Shown: positions 21,778 to 31,278 of the stretch, piece after piece
Numbering within the stretch: the stretch's first letter is position 1
Layout: every line of letters begins with the position of its first letter
Position numbers and translations under genes: made by a program
Notes under the pieces: generated by a model
Told to the model about the DNA's origin: nothing
The model's input: the letters and a program-made list of their open reading frames with translations, nothing else
Databases searched by the model: none
Assembly (NCBI RefSeq): GCF_003584565.2
Contig: NZ_CP031010.1
Span: 4,092,001 to 4,156,000 of the forward strand
Source of the DNA: Alteromonas sp. RKMC-009
GTDB lineage: Bacteria > Pseudomonadota > Gammaproteobacteria > Enterobacterales > Alteromonadaceae
Reading direction: 5' to 3'
DNA length: 64,000 nt

Positions 21778-22152
21778 TTACTTGATTTCTACTTCTGCAC
21801 CAGCTTCTTCAAGCTCTTTCTTCAGTGCTTCAGCTTCATCTTTAGCTACGCCTTCTTTGATAGCTTTAGGAGCTGATTCTACCAGTTCTTTAGCTTCTTT
21901 CAGACCTAAGCCAGTCGCGCCGCGAACTGCTTTGATTACTGCAACTTTGTTGCCACCGAATGAAGTCATTACAACGTCAAATTCAGTCTTTTCTTCTGCA
22001 GCAGCAGCTTCGCCGCCAGCAGCTGGACCAGCAACTGCAACAGCAGCCGCAGATACGTTGAATTTTTCTTCAGCTGCTTCGATCAGTTCAACCAGTTCCA
22101 TTACTGGCATTTCAGCGATCGCGTTTAAGATATCTTCTTTAGTCAGAGCCAT
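21778..22152 (-). CDS. rplL: 50S ribosomal protein L7/L12
   Basis: A 124-residue stalk protein. N-terminal dimerisation domain, an alanine-rich hinge (about 35-50, [20 protein letters not shown]) and the C-terminal factor-binding domain with [12 protein letters not shown] are clear. It binds initiation and elongation factors as multiple dimers on L10. Follows rplJ by 56 bases and precedes the attenuator before rpoB. Confidence 0.99.
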   Translation of the reverse strand: MALTKEDILNAIAEMPVMELVELIEAAEEKFNVSAAAVAVAGPAAGGEAAAAEEKTEFDVVMTSFGGNKVAVIKAVRGATGLGLKEAKELVESAPKAIKEGVAKDEAEALKKELEEAGAEVEIK

Positions 22153-22208
22153 TTCTCTAAACTCCCGGGATTAAATAGTTAAAAAAATCAATATGCCAAA
22201 GACGCCAA

Positions 22209-22727
22209 TTACTTGGTGTCTTTGACCGCCGCCAATACACGCACAAATTTGGCAGGAACTTCGTTGATAGTTTGAACGAACTTGCCAACTGGTGCTTTGA
22301 AGGTCGCAAGAAGTCTTGCAAGCGCTTCGTCGCGGGTAGGCAGGGCTGCTACTGCATCCAGTTTTTCTGGACCAAGTAAACCACTACCAATCGAAAGTGC
22401 AGTAACTTTCAGCTTATCGTTAGTCTTACCGAAGTCTTTGAAAAGACGTGCCGCACCGCCTGGTGCATCGATAGAGAAACCATAGATAAGCGGGCCAGTT
22501 AAGGCGCTTTCCATATCTGCAAAATTACTGTCTGCCAATGCACGCTTAGCCAGAGTATTACGTACAACCTTCAGGTATACGCCTTGCTCACGGGCTTTAA
22601 CACGCAGGTCAGTCAGTTCTGCAACTTCCATCCCACGGTATTCAGCAACGGCTACGGATAGAGCGCGAGACGCAACTTCAGAAACTTCTGCTACGATCTC
22701 TTTTTTTGCTGCTAAACCTAGTGCCAC
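22209..22727 (-). CDS. rplJ: 50S ribosomal protein L10
   Basis: A 172-residue protein that anchors the L7/L12 dimers and, with them, represses its own operon by binding the leader. The longest frame starts with a GTG at 22736, but the GTG at 22727 is preceded by GAGG eight bases upstream and gives the family start (M)[18 protein letters not shown], so I chose it. Preceded by a 315-base spacer with the L10 leader RNA. Confidence 0.97.
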   Translation of the reverse strand: MALGLAAKKEIVAEVSEVASRALSVAVAEYRGMEVAELTDLRVKAREQGVYLKVVRNTLAKRALADSNFADMESALTGPLIYGFSIDAPGGAARLFKDFGKTNDKLKVTALSIGSGLLGPEKLDAVAALPTRDEALARLLATFKAPVGKFVQTINEVPAKFVRVLAAVKDTK

Positions 22728-22739
22728 TGAGTTCACCTC

Positions 22740-23000
22740 ATAAAATCTGATGTCCGTTCCGGTTACCCATCCCGTTCATCAGTGTTCACAGATTGATACA
22801 TCTACTCAAAGTAGCTGTACCGCTCTACGGTGTTCGTTATCCCAGAGAGTCTGAGTCGAAACCACCGTCTGCGCAGGCTGTTGTATTAAGTTAAGCGTTG
22901 GTGCAAAAGTTCTCTTACCTCTTTTGCCGCTTAGCGCCTGCGGTCTTGGACGGGAGCTATCGTTATTCGCTTTTGGCGATATACAACAGCTCCAACCCAT
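22740..23000 (-). ncRNA. Ribosomal protein L10 leader
   Basis: Cis-regulatory RNA in the rplA-rplJ spacer. On the minus strand GTCCAAGACCGCAGGCG is paired with a downstream GCCTGCGCAGACGGTG (22862-22952 overall), the conserved kink-turn-type core that binds the L10/L7/L12 complex in E. coli and relatives. When the complex is in excess, translation of rplJ and rplL is repressed. Recognised from the core sequence; outer boundaries are approximate. The remaining bases of the 315-base spacer show no other gene. Confidence 0.85.
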
Positions 23001-23042
23001 AACCTTTAAGAGACAGACGGGCTATGCCATCTGTAAAAAGTC

Positions 23043-23738
23043 TTACAGACCTACAGTACCTTTATCAACAGATACGCCAGCGCCCATAGTGGTGCTCAGG
23101 CTTACCTTCTTGATGTACAGGCCTTTAGCTGAAGAAGGCTTAGCTTTCTTCAGTGCTTCCAGAAGGGCTTCCAGGTTCTCTTGAATCTGGTTAGCTTCGA
23201 AAGCAATTTTGCCGATGCTGGCGTGGATGATACCGTTCTTATCGTTACGGTAGCGAACCTGACCAGCTTTAGCGTTTTTAACTGCAGTTGCAACGTCAGG
23301 CGTTACAGTGCCAGTCTTAGGGTTAGGCATCAGGCCACGTGGACCTAAGATTTGACCCAGTTGACCAACAACGCGCATTGCGTCAGGGCTGGCAACTACT
23401 ACGTCAAAGTCCATCTCACCCGCTTTAACTTTCTCAGCCAGGTCGTCCATACCTACGATGTCCGCACCCGCTTCTTTAGCAGCTTCAGCGTTTGCACCCT
23501 GAGTGAATACTGCAACGCGAACGTCTTTACCAGTACCGTTAGGCAGTACAGTTGCACCACGTACGTTCTGGTCAGATTTCTTCGCATCGATACCCAGGTT
23601 GATAGCAACGTCTACGCTTTCTGCGAACTTAGCAGTAGCCAGTTCCTTCAGCAGAGCAACAGCTTCGTTGATATCGTAATCTTTAGTCGCGTCTACTTTC
23701 TCGCGGATCAGGCGAGCGCGTTTAGTCAGTTTAGCCAT
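23043..23738 (-). CDS. rplA: 50S ribosomal protein L1
   Basis: A 231-residue protein of the L1 stalk, involved in release of E-site tRNA. The family motif [15 protein letters not shown] lies near residue 130. It follows rplK after four bases and, in E. coli, L1 controls translation of both by binding the rplK leader. Confidence 0.99.
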   Translation of the reverse strand: MAKLTKRARLIREKVDATKDYDINEAVALLKELATAKFAESVDVAINLGIDAKKSDQNVRGATVLPNGTGKDVRVAVFTQGANAEAAKEAGADIVGMDDLAEKVKAGEMDFDVVVASPDAMRVVGQLGQILGPRGLMPNPKTGTVTPDVATAVKNAKAGQVRYRNDKNGIIHASIGKIAFEANQIQENLEALLEALKKAKPSSAKGLYIKKVSLSTTMGAGVSVDKGTVGL

Positions 23739-23742
23739 TCGA

Positions 23743-24171
23743 TTAACCCTCTACGTTCAGACCCATGGCGCGAGCAGAACCCGCGATAGTGCGTACAGCA
23801 GCGTCCAGAGAAGCAGCAGTCAGATCAGGCTCTTTAGTCTTGGCAATTTCTTCCAATTGAGCGCGGGTAACTGTACCAACTTTCTCAGTGTTAGGACGGC
23901 CAGAACCACTCTTGATGCCAGCTGCTTTTTTCAGCAGGTAAGACGCAGGAGGAGTTTTGGTTTCGAATGTGAAAGAACGGTCTTCGTATACAGTAATTTC
24001 TACTGGTACCGGAGCGCCTTTCTCAAGACTTTCAGTTTTTGCGTTGAAAGCCTTACAGAATTCCATGATGTTCACACCATGCTGACCCAGTGCAGGACCA
24101 ACTGGTGGAGAAGGGTTTGCAGCACCTGCTGCAACCTGAAGCTTAATTAAGCCAGTTACTTTCTTAGCCAT
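23743..24171 (-). CDS. rplK: 50S ribosomal protein L11
   Basis: A 142-residue protein of the GTPase-associated centre, required for the stringent response through RelA. The start [20 protein letters not shown] and the proline-rich hinge [18 protein letters not shown] are typical. It begins the rplKAJL-rpoBC transcription unit, about 160 bases downstream of the nusG terminator. Confidence 0.99.
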   Translation of the reverse strand: MAKKVTGLIKLQVAAGAANPSPPVGPALGQHGVNIMEFCKAFNAKTESLEKGAPVPVEITVYEDRSFTFETKTPPASYLLKKAAGIKSGSGRPNTEKVGTVTRAQLEEIAKTKEPDLTAASLDAAVRTIAGSARAMGLNVEG

Positions 24172-24330
24172 TTTAATGCTCTCGTTAGTGGGTATAACGC
24201 CTCGTAAATACTCGAGAATATTTACTCAATCGGCTTCCCGTTCGGTTTCGAAGGGCGCGTAATGTACAACAAATAGTCGACTTATGCAACCTTAAGTTTG
24301 AGAAATCCTGAAACAGGGTTCTCATAAAAC

Positions 24331-24357
24331 AAAAAAACCTGCCGGAGCAGGTTTTTT
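24331..24357 (-). terminator. Terminator between nusG and rplK
   Basis: AACCTGC and GCAGGTT form a stem around a CGGA (TCCG on the minus strand) loop, with seven A on one side and six T on the other. It starts about 18 bases after the nusG stop and can terminate secE-nusG transcription; its symmetry allows function on both strands. Confidence 0.92.
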
Positions 24358-24375
24358 CAAATACGCTTTGTGCGA

Positions 24376-24972
24376 TTAACCTTTTTCTACCTGACCAAAT
24401 TCCAGGTCGACAGGGGTAGAACGGCCGAAGATCAGAACCGATACTTTTACGCGGCTCTTTTCGTAATCCACTTCTTCGACAACGCCGTTGAAGTCTGCGA
24501 AAGGACCATCGGTAACACGAACCACTTCGCCCGGTTCGAACAGTGTTTTTGGTCTTGGCTTGTCTGTATTTTCTTCCAGACGGTTCAGGATCGCATCTGC
24601 TTCACGCTTGGTGATAGGCATAGGACGGTCAGAGGTACCACCGATGAAGCCCAGTACACGAGGAACGCTCTTCACTAAGTGCCATGACTGCTCGTTCATT
24701 TCCATTTCTACCAGCACGTAACCAGGATAGAACTTACGCTCTGACTTACGTTTCTGACCAGCACGCATTTCAACCACTTCTTCAGTCGGTACCAGTACCT
24801 GACCAAAGAACTTTTCCATTTCGTGCATTTTGATGTATTCAAGCAGCGTTTTCTTTACGCGGGATTCGTACTGCGAATAAGCCTGAACAACATACCAGCG
24901 CTTTTTATTTTCTGGTGCAGCGCTTTCTGATGCTGCCTGATTTTCTTCTGGTGTTTGATTCTCTTCAGACAT
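24376..24972 (-). CDS. nusG: Transcription termination/antitermination factor NusG
   Basis: A 198-residue factor that binds RNA polymerase, Rho and ribosomal S10. The NGN domain begins with [14 protein letters not shown] and includes [12 protein letters not shown]; the KOW domain follows with [21 protein letters not shown]. An acidic extension of about 25 residues precedes the NGN domain. The ATG at 24972 is preceded by GGAG at a good distance and starts one base after the secE stop; the longer frame to 25002 is rejected. Confidence 0.98.
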   Translation of the reverse strand: MSEENQTPEENQAASESAAPENKKRWYVVQAYSQYESRVKKTLLEYIKMHEMEKFFGQVLVPTEEVVEMRAGQKRKSERKFYPGYVLVEMEMNEQSWHLVKSVPRVLGFIGGTSDRPMPITKREADAILNRLEENTDKPRPKTLFEPGEVVRVTDGPFADFNGVVEEVDYEKSRVKVSVLIFGRSTPVDLEFGQVEKG

Positions 24973-24973
24973 C

Positions 24974-25351
24974 TTACACTCCAATTCCGGTGATGAAGGC
25001 AACTAAACGTACGATAATGCCGTCAAGGCCCCACAGCAGCAGTGCCATGATTAACGTCGCAGCCATTACGATAAGTGTTGTCTGGTTAGTTTCCTGACGG
25101 GTTGGCCAGATAACTTTACGCACTTCCATGCGGGATTCTTTGGCAAATGTCAGAAACGCACTGCCCTTTTCAGTCGTGGCCGCAATAAAGCCGGCTACAG
25201 CAACGACTGCAACGGCGACAAGCGCACGTACCAACACTGAAACCTCACCGAACATGTGGTTTGCAGCAATCAAACCGGCCAGTAATGCAAAGATCACTAA
25301 CCATTTCATCATGTCCAACGGATTGGACGTACTTTCCGTTTTTTCGCTCAT
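24974..25351 (-). CDS. secE: Preprotein translocase subunit SecE
   Basis: A 125-residue inner-membrane protein of the SecYEG channel. Three membrane segments are visible (about 17-31, 42-58, 95-112), the three-helix form usual in Gammaproteobacteria, with the conserved amphipathic stretch [17 protein letters not shown] before the last. Cotranscribed with nusG. Confidence 0.98.
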   Translation of the reverse strand: MSEKTESTSNPLDMMKWLVIFALLAGLIAANHMFGEVSVLVRALVAVAVVAVAGFIAATTEKGSAFLTFAKESRMEVRKVIWPTRQETNQTTLIVMAATLIMALLLWGLDGIIVRLVAFITGIGV

Positions 25352-25413
25352 TTCACGATCCTAGCAATACTGCGTCGTCAGTCGCTACAACGTTCGCTAT
25401 AGCATTTTAATTC

Positions 25414-25490
25414 TGGCAGGGGTGGAGGGACTCGAACCCCCAACCATCGGTTTTGGAGACCGCTGTTCTACCAATTCGAACTACACCCCT
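25414..25490 (-). tRNA. trpT: tRNA-Trp (CCA anticodon)
   Basis: Cloverleaf on the minus strand: acceptor AGGGGTG/CACCCCT, D stem GTTC/GAAC, anticodon loop CTCCAAA, T loop TTCGAGT, and an encoded CCA end. The top pair of the anticodon stem reads G opposite A, leaving four regular pairs (CGGT/ACCG). It lies 62 bases upstream of secE, a conserved arrangement. Confidence 0.96.
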
Positions 25491-25584
25491 GTTGTCTGTA
25501 CGGACAAATTTCAGTTGCACTACCCTTGTGAATTCTGAGGCGTTTCTTTAAGGAAAATCGCGGATTCGCAAGGGAGGGACGCGT

Positions 25585-25612
25585 ATTATACCCATCCTCG
25601 CTTCAGATACAA
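25585..25612 (-). promoter_or_regulatory. Promoter of tRNA-Trp
   Basis: Minus-strand TTGTAT (25607-25612), a 16-base spacer and a perfect TATAAT (25585-25590), followed by the GC-rich discriminator ACGCGTCCC. GC-rich discriminators are typical of stable-RNA promoters under stringent control. The predicted transcript has a leader of roughly 90 bases before the tRNA. Confidence 0.75.
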
Positions 25613-25732
25613 CACTGGCTGTCATCAAAATCCCTCTGATGCAGTCAGTTTTGGCTCACAAGGCCACTTATCTTTTTTCACCGGAGCGTCTTATTCCGCA
25701 TTTCCGGAGCGGATTCAATCCGTTTCTTTGCC

Positions 25733-27574
25733 CTATTCAACACCGATAAAGCCGCCGGTCTGGTGCGCCCAGAGTTTCGCATAAATGCCGTTACGGGCAA
25801 CAAGTTCGCTGTGCGTACCTGACTCCACAATCTCACCTCTATCCAGCACCAGCAGCCGGTCCATTTGTGCAATGGTAGACAGCCTGTGGGCAATTGCCAG
25901 CACGGTTTTGTTGTCCATCACTGAATTCAGGCAATCCTGTATCGCTGCTTCAACTTCTGAATCCAGCGCCGAAGTCGCTTCATCAAGGATCAGAATTGGC
26001 GCATCTTTTAGCAGTACACGGGCAATGGCGATACGCTGTCTTTGACCGCCGGAAAGTTTCACGCCCCGTTCACCCACGTGGGCGTCATAACCGGTTCGAC
26101 CTTCACTGTCGGATAATGAAAGAATGAAGTCATGGGCTTCAGCTTGCTTCGCCGCTTCTATCATTTCTTCTTCTGTGGCGTCAGTACGCCCGTAGATGAT
26201 GTTATCCCGCACAGAACGGTGCATCAACGATGTATCCTGGGTCACCATACTGATTTTTTCTCTTAACGTCTCCTGGGAAACAGACTTTACCGGTTGTCCG
26301 TCAATGCGAATTTCACCACTGTTGGTATCGTAAAAACGCATAAGCAGATTAACGAGGGTTGATTTCCCGGCCCCTGAACGTCCTACCAGACCAACCTTTT
26401 CACCCGGCTTGATGGCAATATCTAATTGATTGAATACGTTAATGTCGCGGTTATCACTACCGGTATAGGAGAAGTTCACGTTATCAAAACGGATAGCGCC
26501 TCCTTTCACGGCAAGGGCGTCTGCATCGCCGGCATCTTTAACCTCAACAGGCTTCGCCAGCGTATTCATTCCGTCCTGTACCGTACCGAGATTCTCAAAC
26601 AGCGATGATACTTCCCACATAACCCAGTGAGACATACCGTTTAAGCGCAGTACCAGACTGATGGCCACAGCGATGTCTCCCGGTGACACGATTTCATGCA
26701 TCCACAAGTAAACAGACAGTGCGCCGATAGCAAAGATGAGTATGGCATTAGCCAGTTCCACACAGTTTTCCAGAATGGTCACCAGTCGCATTTGCGGATA
26801 AACCGTTTGCAGGAAACCATCCATACTTTCTTTTGCGTAATCCGCTTCTCTCCGGCTGTGAGAGAACAGTTTTACCGTAGTGATGTTGGTATAACTATCG
26901 ACGATACGCCCCGTCATTACGGCTCTTGCATCTGCCTGAGCTTGCGATACCGCTTTCAGCTTCGGTACCAGAATGCGCAAAATACCAATGTAAACGAAGA
27001 ACCAGATGATGAGTGGCATAGCCAGACGCCAGTCCGTTGAGAAAACCAGTACCACCATTGATATGAAGTACACACAGATGTACACCATCAGATCCAGCAG
27101 TTTCATTACGGTTTCGCGGACAGCCAGTGACGTTTGCATCACCTTGGTGGCGACACGGCCGGCAAATTCATTTTGAAAGAAACTTAAACTCTGTCCCAGC
27201 AGATAACGGTGGGCCTGCCAGCGGATCCGCATGGGATAGTTTCCCATCAGCGATTGCCTGTTGAACAGAGAACGCAGCAAAATACAGCCCGGAATTAATA
27301 CCAGAACCACAAACCCCATTCCCGCCAGGGTCCATATTTCATCCTGCAGGAATGTGTCACGGTCATGGGCTGAAAACCAGTCTACCAGTTGACCCAAAAA
27401 GCCGAACAATGCCACTTCCAGTGCAGCGATAATTGCACTCAATAAGGACACAACAGCAATAATGTGCCACATTCCCCGGGAATAATGGCGACAAAAAGCA
27501 ACGAGCCCCTCTGGTGGTTGAGTCGGGGCTTCGTCAGGGAACGGCCTGGTCAGCCGTTCAAAAAATGAAAACAT
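25733..27574 (-). CDS. ABC exporter, fused permease and ATPase
   Basis: A 613-residue half-transporter expected to dimerise in the inner membrane. Residues about 30-320 form the six-helix membrane domain; the C-terminal ATPase has GRSGAGKST (Walker A), LSGGQRQR (signature), ILILDEATSALD (Walker B) and AHRLST (switch His). General architecture is that of MsbA/multidrug-type exporters, but I cannot name a substrate. It lies 13 bases after the RraA-like gene, so the two are likely cotranscribed. Confidence 0.88.
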   Translation of the reverse strand: MFSFFERLTRPFPDEAPTQPPEGLVAFCRHYSRGMWHIIAVVSLLSAIIAALEVALFGFLGQLVDWFSAHDRDTFLQDEIWTLAGMGFVVLVLIPGCILLRSLFNRQSLMGNYPMRIRWQAHRYLLGQSLSFFQNEFAGRVATKVMQTSLAVRETVMKLLDLMVYICVYFISMVVLVFSTDWRLAMPLIIWFFVYIGILRILVPKLKAVSQAQADARAVMTGRIVDSYTNITTVKLFSHSRREADYAKESMDGFLQTVYPQMRLVTILENCVELANAILIFAIGALSVYLWMHEIVSPGDIAVAISLVLRLNGMSHWVMWEVSSLFENLGTVQDGMNTLAKPVEVKDAGDADALAVKGGAIRFDNVNFSYTGSDNRDINVFNQLDIAIKPGEKVGLVGRSGAGKSTLVNLLMRFYDTNSGEIRIDGQPVKSVSQETLREKISMVTQDTSLMHRSVRDNIIYGRTDATEEEMIEAAKQAEAHDFILSLSDSEGRTGYDAHVGERGVKLSGGQRQRIAIARVLLKDAPILILDEATSALDSEVEAAIQDCLNSVMDNKTVLAIAHRLSTIAQMDRLLVLDRGEIVESGTHSELVARNGIYAKLWAHQTGGFIGVE

Positions 27575-27587
27575 ATGAGGGTCCGGG

Positions 27588-28202
27588 TTATTCTTTAAAC
27601 CCTAGCTTAGTGAGGATGGATTCCACTTTTTCAAGATGATCATCCTGCCATTGTGCTAATGACACTGATGAATCCTTTTCATTTCTCTTTTTAGCGATAT
27701 CCAGAACACTTGCTGCATCAGCCAGAGGAATAACCGCGATCCCCTCTTCGTCTGCAACAATGATGTCGCCTGGGTTCACAGTAACCCCACCGCATTCAAC
27801 CGGCTGATTAAGGGGAGATAATACCTTCTTCGCGCCGGGTTTCGGACATACGCCTCTGGCAAAAACAGGAAATTCCATCTCCCGCACTTCCTGCACATCA
27901 CGGATTACACCGTCGATAATAAATCCGGCAACACCGCGCTGCTGCGCGATGGCACAAACGTTCCCGCCAGCCAGCGCGTACATATCATCGGCCTGTGCAA
28001 CAATGATATCGCCCGGGTTTGCACGGTATATTGCGGCATGAAGCATAAGATGGTCGCCGGGTTCACACTTAACCGTAAAGGCCGGCCCGGCAATACGTGG
28101 CACGGGTTGCCACAGTGAATGGATGTCGTAATGTATGAACTGACTACGCGGCAATGCATCTGCATAATCGCACACAGAAACGGATAAAAACTCATCGTAC
28201 AT
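27588..28202 (-). CDS. RraA family protein
   Basis: A 204-residue protein of the RraA/HMG aldolase-like fold. The core signature runs from GDHLMLHAAIYRANPGDIIV through GGNVCAIAQQRGVAGFIIDG and VIRDV, including the Gly-rich loop and the Arg-Asp pair used by HMG/CHA aldolases and oxaloacetate decarboxylases. At 204 residues it is longer than the RNase E inhibitor RraA (about 160), so an aldolase or decarboxylase activity is as likely as RNase E control. A GGAGG ribosome site lies directly before ATG 28202, immediately after a long hairpin (28212-28260). Confidence 0.8.
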   Translation of the reverse strand: MYDEFLSVSVCDYADALPRSQFIHYDIHSLWQPVPRIAGPAFTVKCEPGDHLMLHAAIYRANPGDIIVAQADDMYALAGGNVCAIAQQRGVAGFIIDGVIRDVQEVREMEFPVFARGVCPKPGAKKVLSPLNQPVECGGVTVNPGDIIVADEEGIAVIPLADAASVLDIAKKRNEKDSSVSLAQWQDDHLEKVESILTKLGFKE

Positions 28203-28211
28203 GGAGCCTCC

Positions 28212-28260
28212 TTTTCAGCCTGAGTGGTGAGTTGCTCTCCCCACTATATCAGGCTGAAAA
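28212..28260 (-). other. Long hairpin between dbpA and the RraA-like gene
   Basis: TTTTCAGCCTGA (28212-28223) pairs perfectly with TCAGGCTGAAAA (28249-28260), and the interior AGTGG-GAG / CTC-CCACT pairs as well, leaving a small loop. On the mRNA the hairpin ends one base before the GGAGG ribosome site of the RraA-like gene. It has no U tract, so it is either a poor terminator for dbpA or an element that protects or controls the downstream mRNA. Confidence 0.7.
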
Positions 28261-28324
28261 ATAACCGCTGTCAAAAGCGGTGAATGTCCGCTATAAGCGA
28301 ATCATTGTGTAGTTTACCGTCTTC

Positions 28325-29707
28325 TTAACCCAGTTTGCGGGCACGCACACGTTTGCCTTTAATCTTTCCTTCCCGGAACAGTTTTAATGCACGCTTCGCA
28401 CTGCGCTCTTTCACCGATACGAAACTCTGAGAGTTCTGTACCTGAATCTTACCAATATCATCAGCAGCAATATCCGCGTCTTTCACCAGAGAGCCAAGGA
28501 AGTCACCCGGACGTAATTTTTCTTTTTTACCTGCATTCACATGCAGACAAACATATACAGGGCTGGTGATACGGTTTGCATGAAAACGGAGGCTCTGTGA
28601 GCCTTTCAGAGGAATTTTCATTTCCGCGAAAGCTTCAATCTTTTCAAAATGATCCTTCTCGCGGTCACTGACCAGTGTGACCGCCAGACCTTTCGCTCCG
28701 GCCCGGCCAGTTCGCCCTACACGGTGTGTATGGGTATCGGCATCTTCACTGACATCCACGTTAATCACACAGTCGACTTCCTTGATATCCAGACCACGGG
28801 CAGCAACGTCCGTTCCCACCAGCACTGACAACGCCTCAGCAGCGAAACGGGCCAGTACGTCGGTACGCTCACGTTGTTCCATTTCCCCCTGCAAACCGGC
28901 TACGGAAAATCCGGCAGCGGTCAGTTCATCCACCACTTCGGTCACCCGTTTACGGGTATTACAGAACAAAATCGCTTTGGTTGGCTGAATGGTGGTCAGC
29001 ACGGCTTTTAAGGCATTGAGACGGGTATGCTCTTCTACCGAATACGCCTGTTGCTCAATATCCGGATTCGCTACCACATCAGCCTTAGCTGTGAAGGTGA
29101 GCGGATCAGCGAGATATTTATTCGCCATCCGTTTAATACCGTCGGTCCAGGTAGCAGAAAAGAGTAATGTCTGCACCTGCTCTGCGGTGTAGGAAAAAAT
29201 TTCATCTACATCGTCTGCAAAACCCATGTCGAGCATGCGGTCAGCTTCATCCAGCACCCGCGATGTCACGCCGCTCAAATCAATCCGGTTTTTCTGTAAA
29301 TGATCAAGGATACGGCCCGGCGTACCCACTATCACATGAGCGCCATGCTTAAGAGACTGAATTTGCGGCCCCATGGGCTCACCGCCGCACAATGTAAGCA
29401 CCTTCAGATTCGACATACACTGCCCCACTGCACGGTATTGCTCAGCTACCTGTGCAGCCAGTTCCCGTGTGGGACACAGCACCACAGCCTGAGTGGTAAA
29501 TTCCGTGACTTCAACCCGGTTAAGTGTCGCCACCGCAAAAGCAACAGTTTTACCACTGCCGGTTTGCCCCTGAGCCATGATATCGCGGCCTTCCAGCGCC
29601 TGAGGAAGCGTACCGGCCTGAACCGGCGTCATTGACGGGAATCCAAGCCTGCCAAGAGCGTCCTGAAGCGGGGTGGAAATTGCGTGTAATTCTGAAAATT
29701 GTGTCAT
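28325..29707 (-). CDS. dbpA: ATP-dependent RNA helicase DbpA
   Basis: A 460-residue DEAD-box protein. Motifs in order: AQGQTGSGKT (I), PTRELA (Ia), DEAD (II, in VLDEADRMLDMG), SAT (III), and HRVGRTGRAG (VI). The C-terminal domain from about 385 is the RNA-binding domain that directs DbpA to hairpin 92 of 23S rRNA during 50S assembly. Motif II is preceded by RVLDEAD where E. coli DbpA has VVLDEAD-like sequence. The ATG overlaps the stop of the upstream solute-binding protein gene by four bases (ATGA), implying translational coupling. Confidence 0.95.
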   Translation of the reverse strand: MTQFSELHAISTPLQDALGRLGFPSMTPVQAGTLPQALEGRDIMAQGQTGSGKTVAFAVATLNRVEVTEFTTQAVVLCPTRELAAQVAEQYRAVGQCMSNLKVLTLCGGEPMGPQIQSLKHGAHVIVGTPGRILDHLQKNRIDLSGVTSRVLDEADRMLDMGFADDVDEIFSYTAEQVQTLLFSATWTDGIKRMANKYLADPLTFTAKADVVANPDIEQQAYSVEEHTRLNALKAVLTTIQPTKAILFCNTRKRVTEVVDELTAAGFSVAGLQGEMEQRERTDVLARFAAEALSVLVGTDVAARGLDIKEVDCVINVDVSEDADTHTHRVGRTGRAGAKGLAVTLVSDREKDHFEKIEAFAEMKIPLKGSQSLRFHANRITSPVYVCLHVNAGKKEKLRPGDFLGSLVKDADIAADDIGKIQVQNSQSFVSVKERSAKRALKLFREGKIKGKRVRARKLG

Positions 29708-31278
29708 TGTGTCTTATCGATACTATATAAATACATGATGCCATCCCTGACCGAATAGCGGGTATTACTGCGCCGGTTAATGTCTCTGGCCCAGCGCTCA
29801 GCCCACTGCAAATATTTCTCTGATTGTTTTAACCGGCTGGCAGCTTCTGTGAATTTTTCTACCAGCGCCGGATCTGTTCCGGATTTCGACAGCACCACCC
29901 AGGTAGTCACATCACTGTGACGGGTAGCTAATTGTATGTTCTTACAACCGGCTGCACTTTGTCTGCATCCGTGGTCCATGGCGTCGGGCGATGCAAATGC
30001 CAAATCAATATCCCCCTGATGCAGAGCATCAACCACTTCTCTCCATGAATCAAACTCCACCACAGGCAATCCCGCTTTTCGGGCTATATCGCTGCGAAAG
30101 TCACGTTTAATTGTTCCTGTGACCTTTGCTTTCGGAATATCGTCAATCGTCTCCCAGGTTTCATCGTCCAGCCCGAAGAGTCCGTAGCTATTGCGGGTTA
30201 CCGGCGTTATCCAGTGGAAGAGTTCTTCACGCTCCGGTGTTCTGGCCACGGTAAATGCCAGCACATTGGGCTTTTGCAGTGATTCGCGAATCAACCGCTG
30301 CCAGGGCACTGCCAGCAAGGGGGCATCGACATCGGCTTCAAGTAACAAAGCGCGCACTAAATCAGCATTATATCCCACCAGTTCCTGTCGCGAATTTAGT
30401 TTCGCGAAATCACCGGAGAGTTCTCCTAACACCCAGATATGCTCTGCTTTGTCGATACTCCGGGAGTCTGACAAATACAACACACCATCATCGGTACGGG
30501 CAATGAGGCCGAAAGCCGTTAATTCATCCTGCACCTCATCGGCAAGCTGGCGAAATGCCGGGGTTTGCCTGAACCGTTCTGCCGCCTGCGTGAGGGCCAA
30601 GGCCAGCGCTTCACTGCCCTCTGTCTTCGGCAGAACCAGGTAACTGACAGGTGTGCCGGTGGTGTAAGCAGGGATAAGTTCATCGCAATCCATCAGGGCT
30701 TGCGCGCACACCAGACGGACGCCGGCTGAAGAAAAAAGCACACCTTCAACCCGGTCTCTCAGCAATGTGCCGATTGCCTGCTCCCAGGAATTCACCGCCA
30801 GTACGCCGGACACATTGGCTTGTCTGAGCAACTCATGACGGTAGTCATCGCGCATAACTGCAATGGAAGAAAGCTGGTTCAGCGACGATACCCCTGACCG
30901 GGCAAAAACACTTTCTTTTTTAATGTACAGTTGATTGGGCGTTGCCGTTACCGGCATGATCCAGTGATATTGGGATTCTCTTTGTGGCGTGCGTACCACC
31001 GAGGCCCCCAACTGATTCGGATTCTTTTTCAAATCCGCCAGCATGCGGGCAAAAGGTTCCGGTCTGATACTGTCTTCCAGCCCTGCTTCTGACAACACCC
31101 CGCGGATAAGACTGACCGTATACCCGCGTAATTCGCCATCCTGCGTTTCCTCAGAAAACACAGGCACAGGACTGACAATAACCGACAATGGCTCAGCGTT
31201 AACAGAAAAGAGAACGCTGGCCAGAAGACTCAGACCGCCGGTGAGCCATCTTAAGAAAGAGACTGCTCCAGCTTCCAT
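29704..31278 (-). CDS. Periplasmic protein with two tandem solute-binding (SBP_bac_3) domains
   Basis: A 524-residue protein with a signal peptide (about 1-28, ending VNA) and two solute-binding family 3-like units, about 30-255 and 265-505. Both units share the phrase pattern '[17 protein letters not shown]' / '[17 protein letters not shown]', a visible internal duplication. No permease or ATPase is nearby, so it may be a sensor-like or enzyme-associated binding protein rather than a transporter part. It overlaps pyrC by 28 bases at its start and dbpA by four at its end, so all three are one transcription unit. Ligand unknown. Confidence 0.75.
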   Translation of the reverse strand: MEAGAVSFLRWLTGGLSLLASVLFSVNAEPLSVIVSPVPVFSEETQDGELRGYTVSLIRGVLSEAGLEDSIRPEPFARMLADLKKNPNQLGASVVRTPQRESQYHWIMPVTATPNQLYIKKESVFARSGVSSLNQLSSIAVMRDDYRHELLRQANVSGVLAVNSWEQAIGTLLRDRVEGVLFSSAGVRLVCAQALMDCDELIPAYTTGTPVSYLVLPKTEGSEALALALTQAAERFRQTPAFRQLADEVQDELTAFGLIARTDDGVLYLSDSRSIDKAEHIWVLGELSGDFAKLNSRQELVGYNADLVRALLLEADVDAPLLAVPWQRLIRESLQKPNVLAFTVARTPEREELFHWITPVTRNSYGLFGLDDETWETIDDIPKAKVTGTIKRDFRSDIARKAGLPVVEFDSWREVVDALHQGDIDLAFASPDAMDHGCRQSAAGCKNIQLATRHSDVTTWVVLSKSGTDPALVEKFTEAASRLKQSEKYLQWAERWARDINRRSNTRYSVRDGIMYLYSIDKTQ

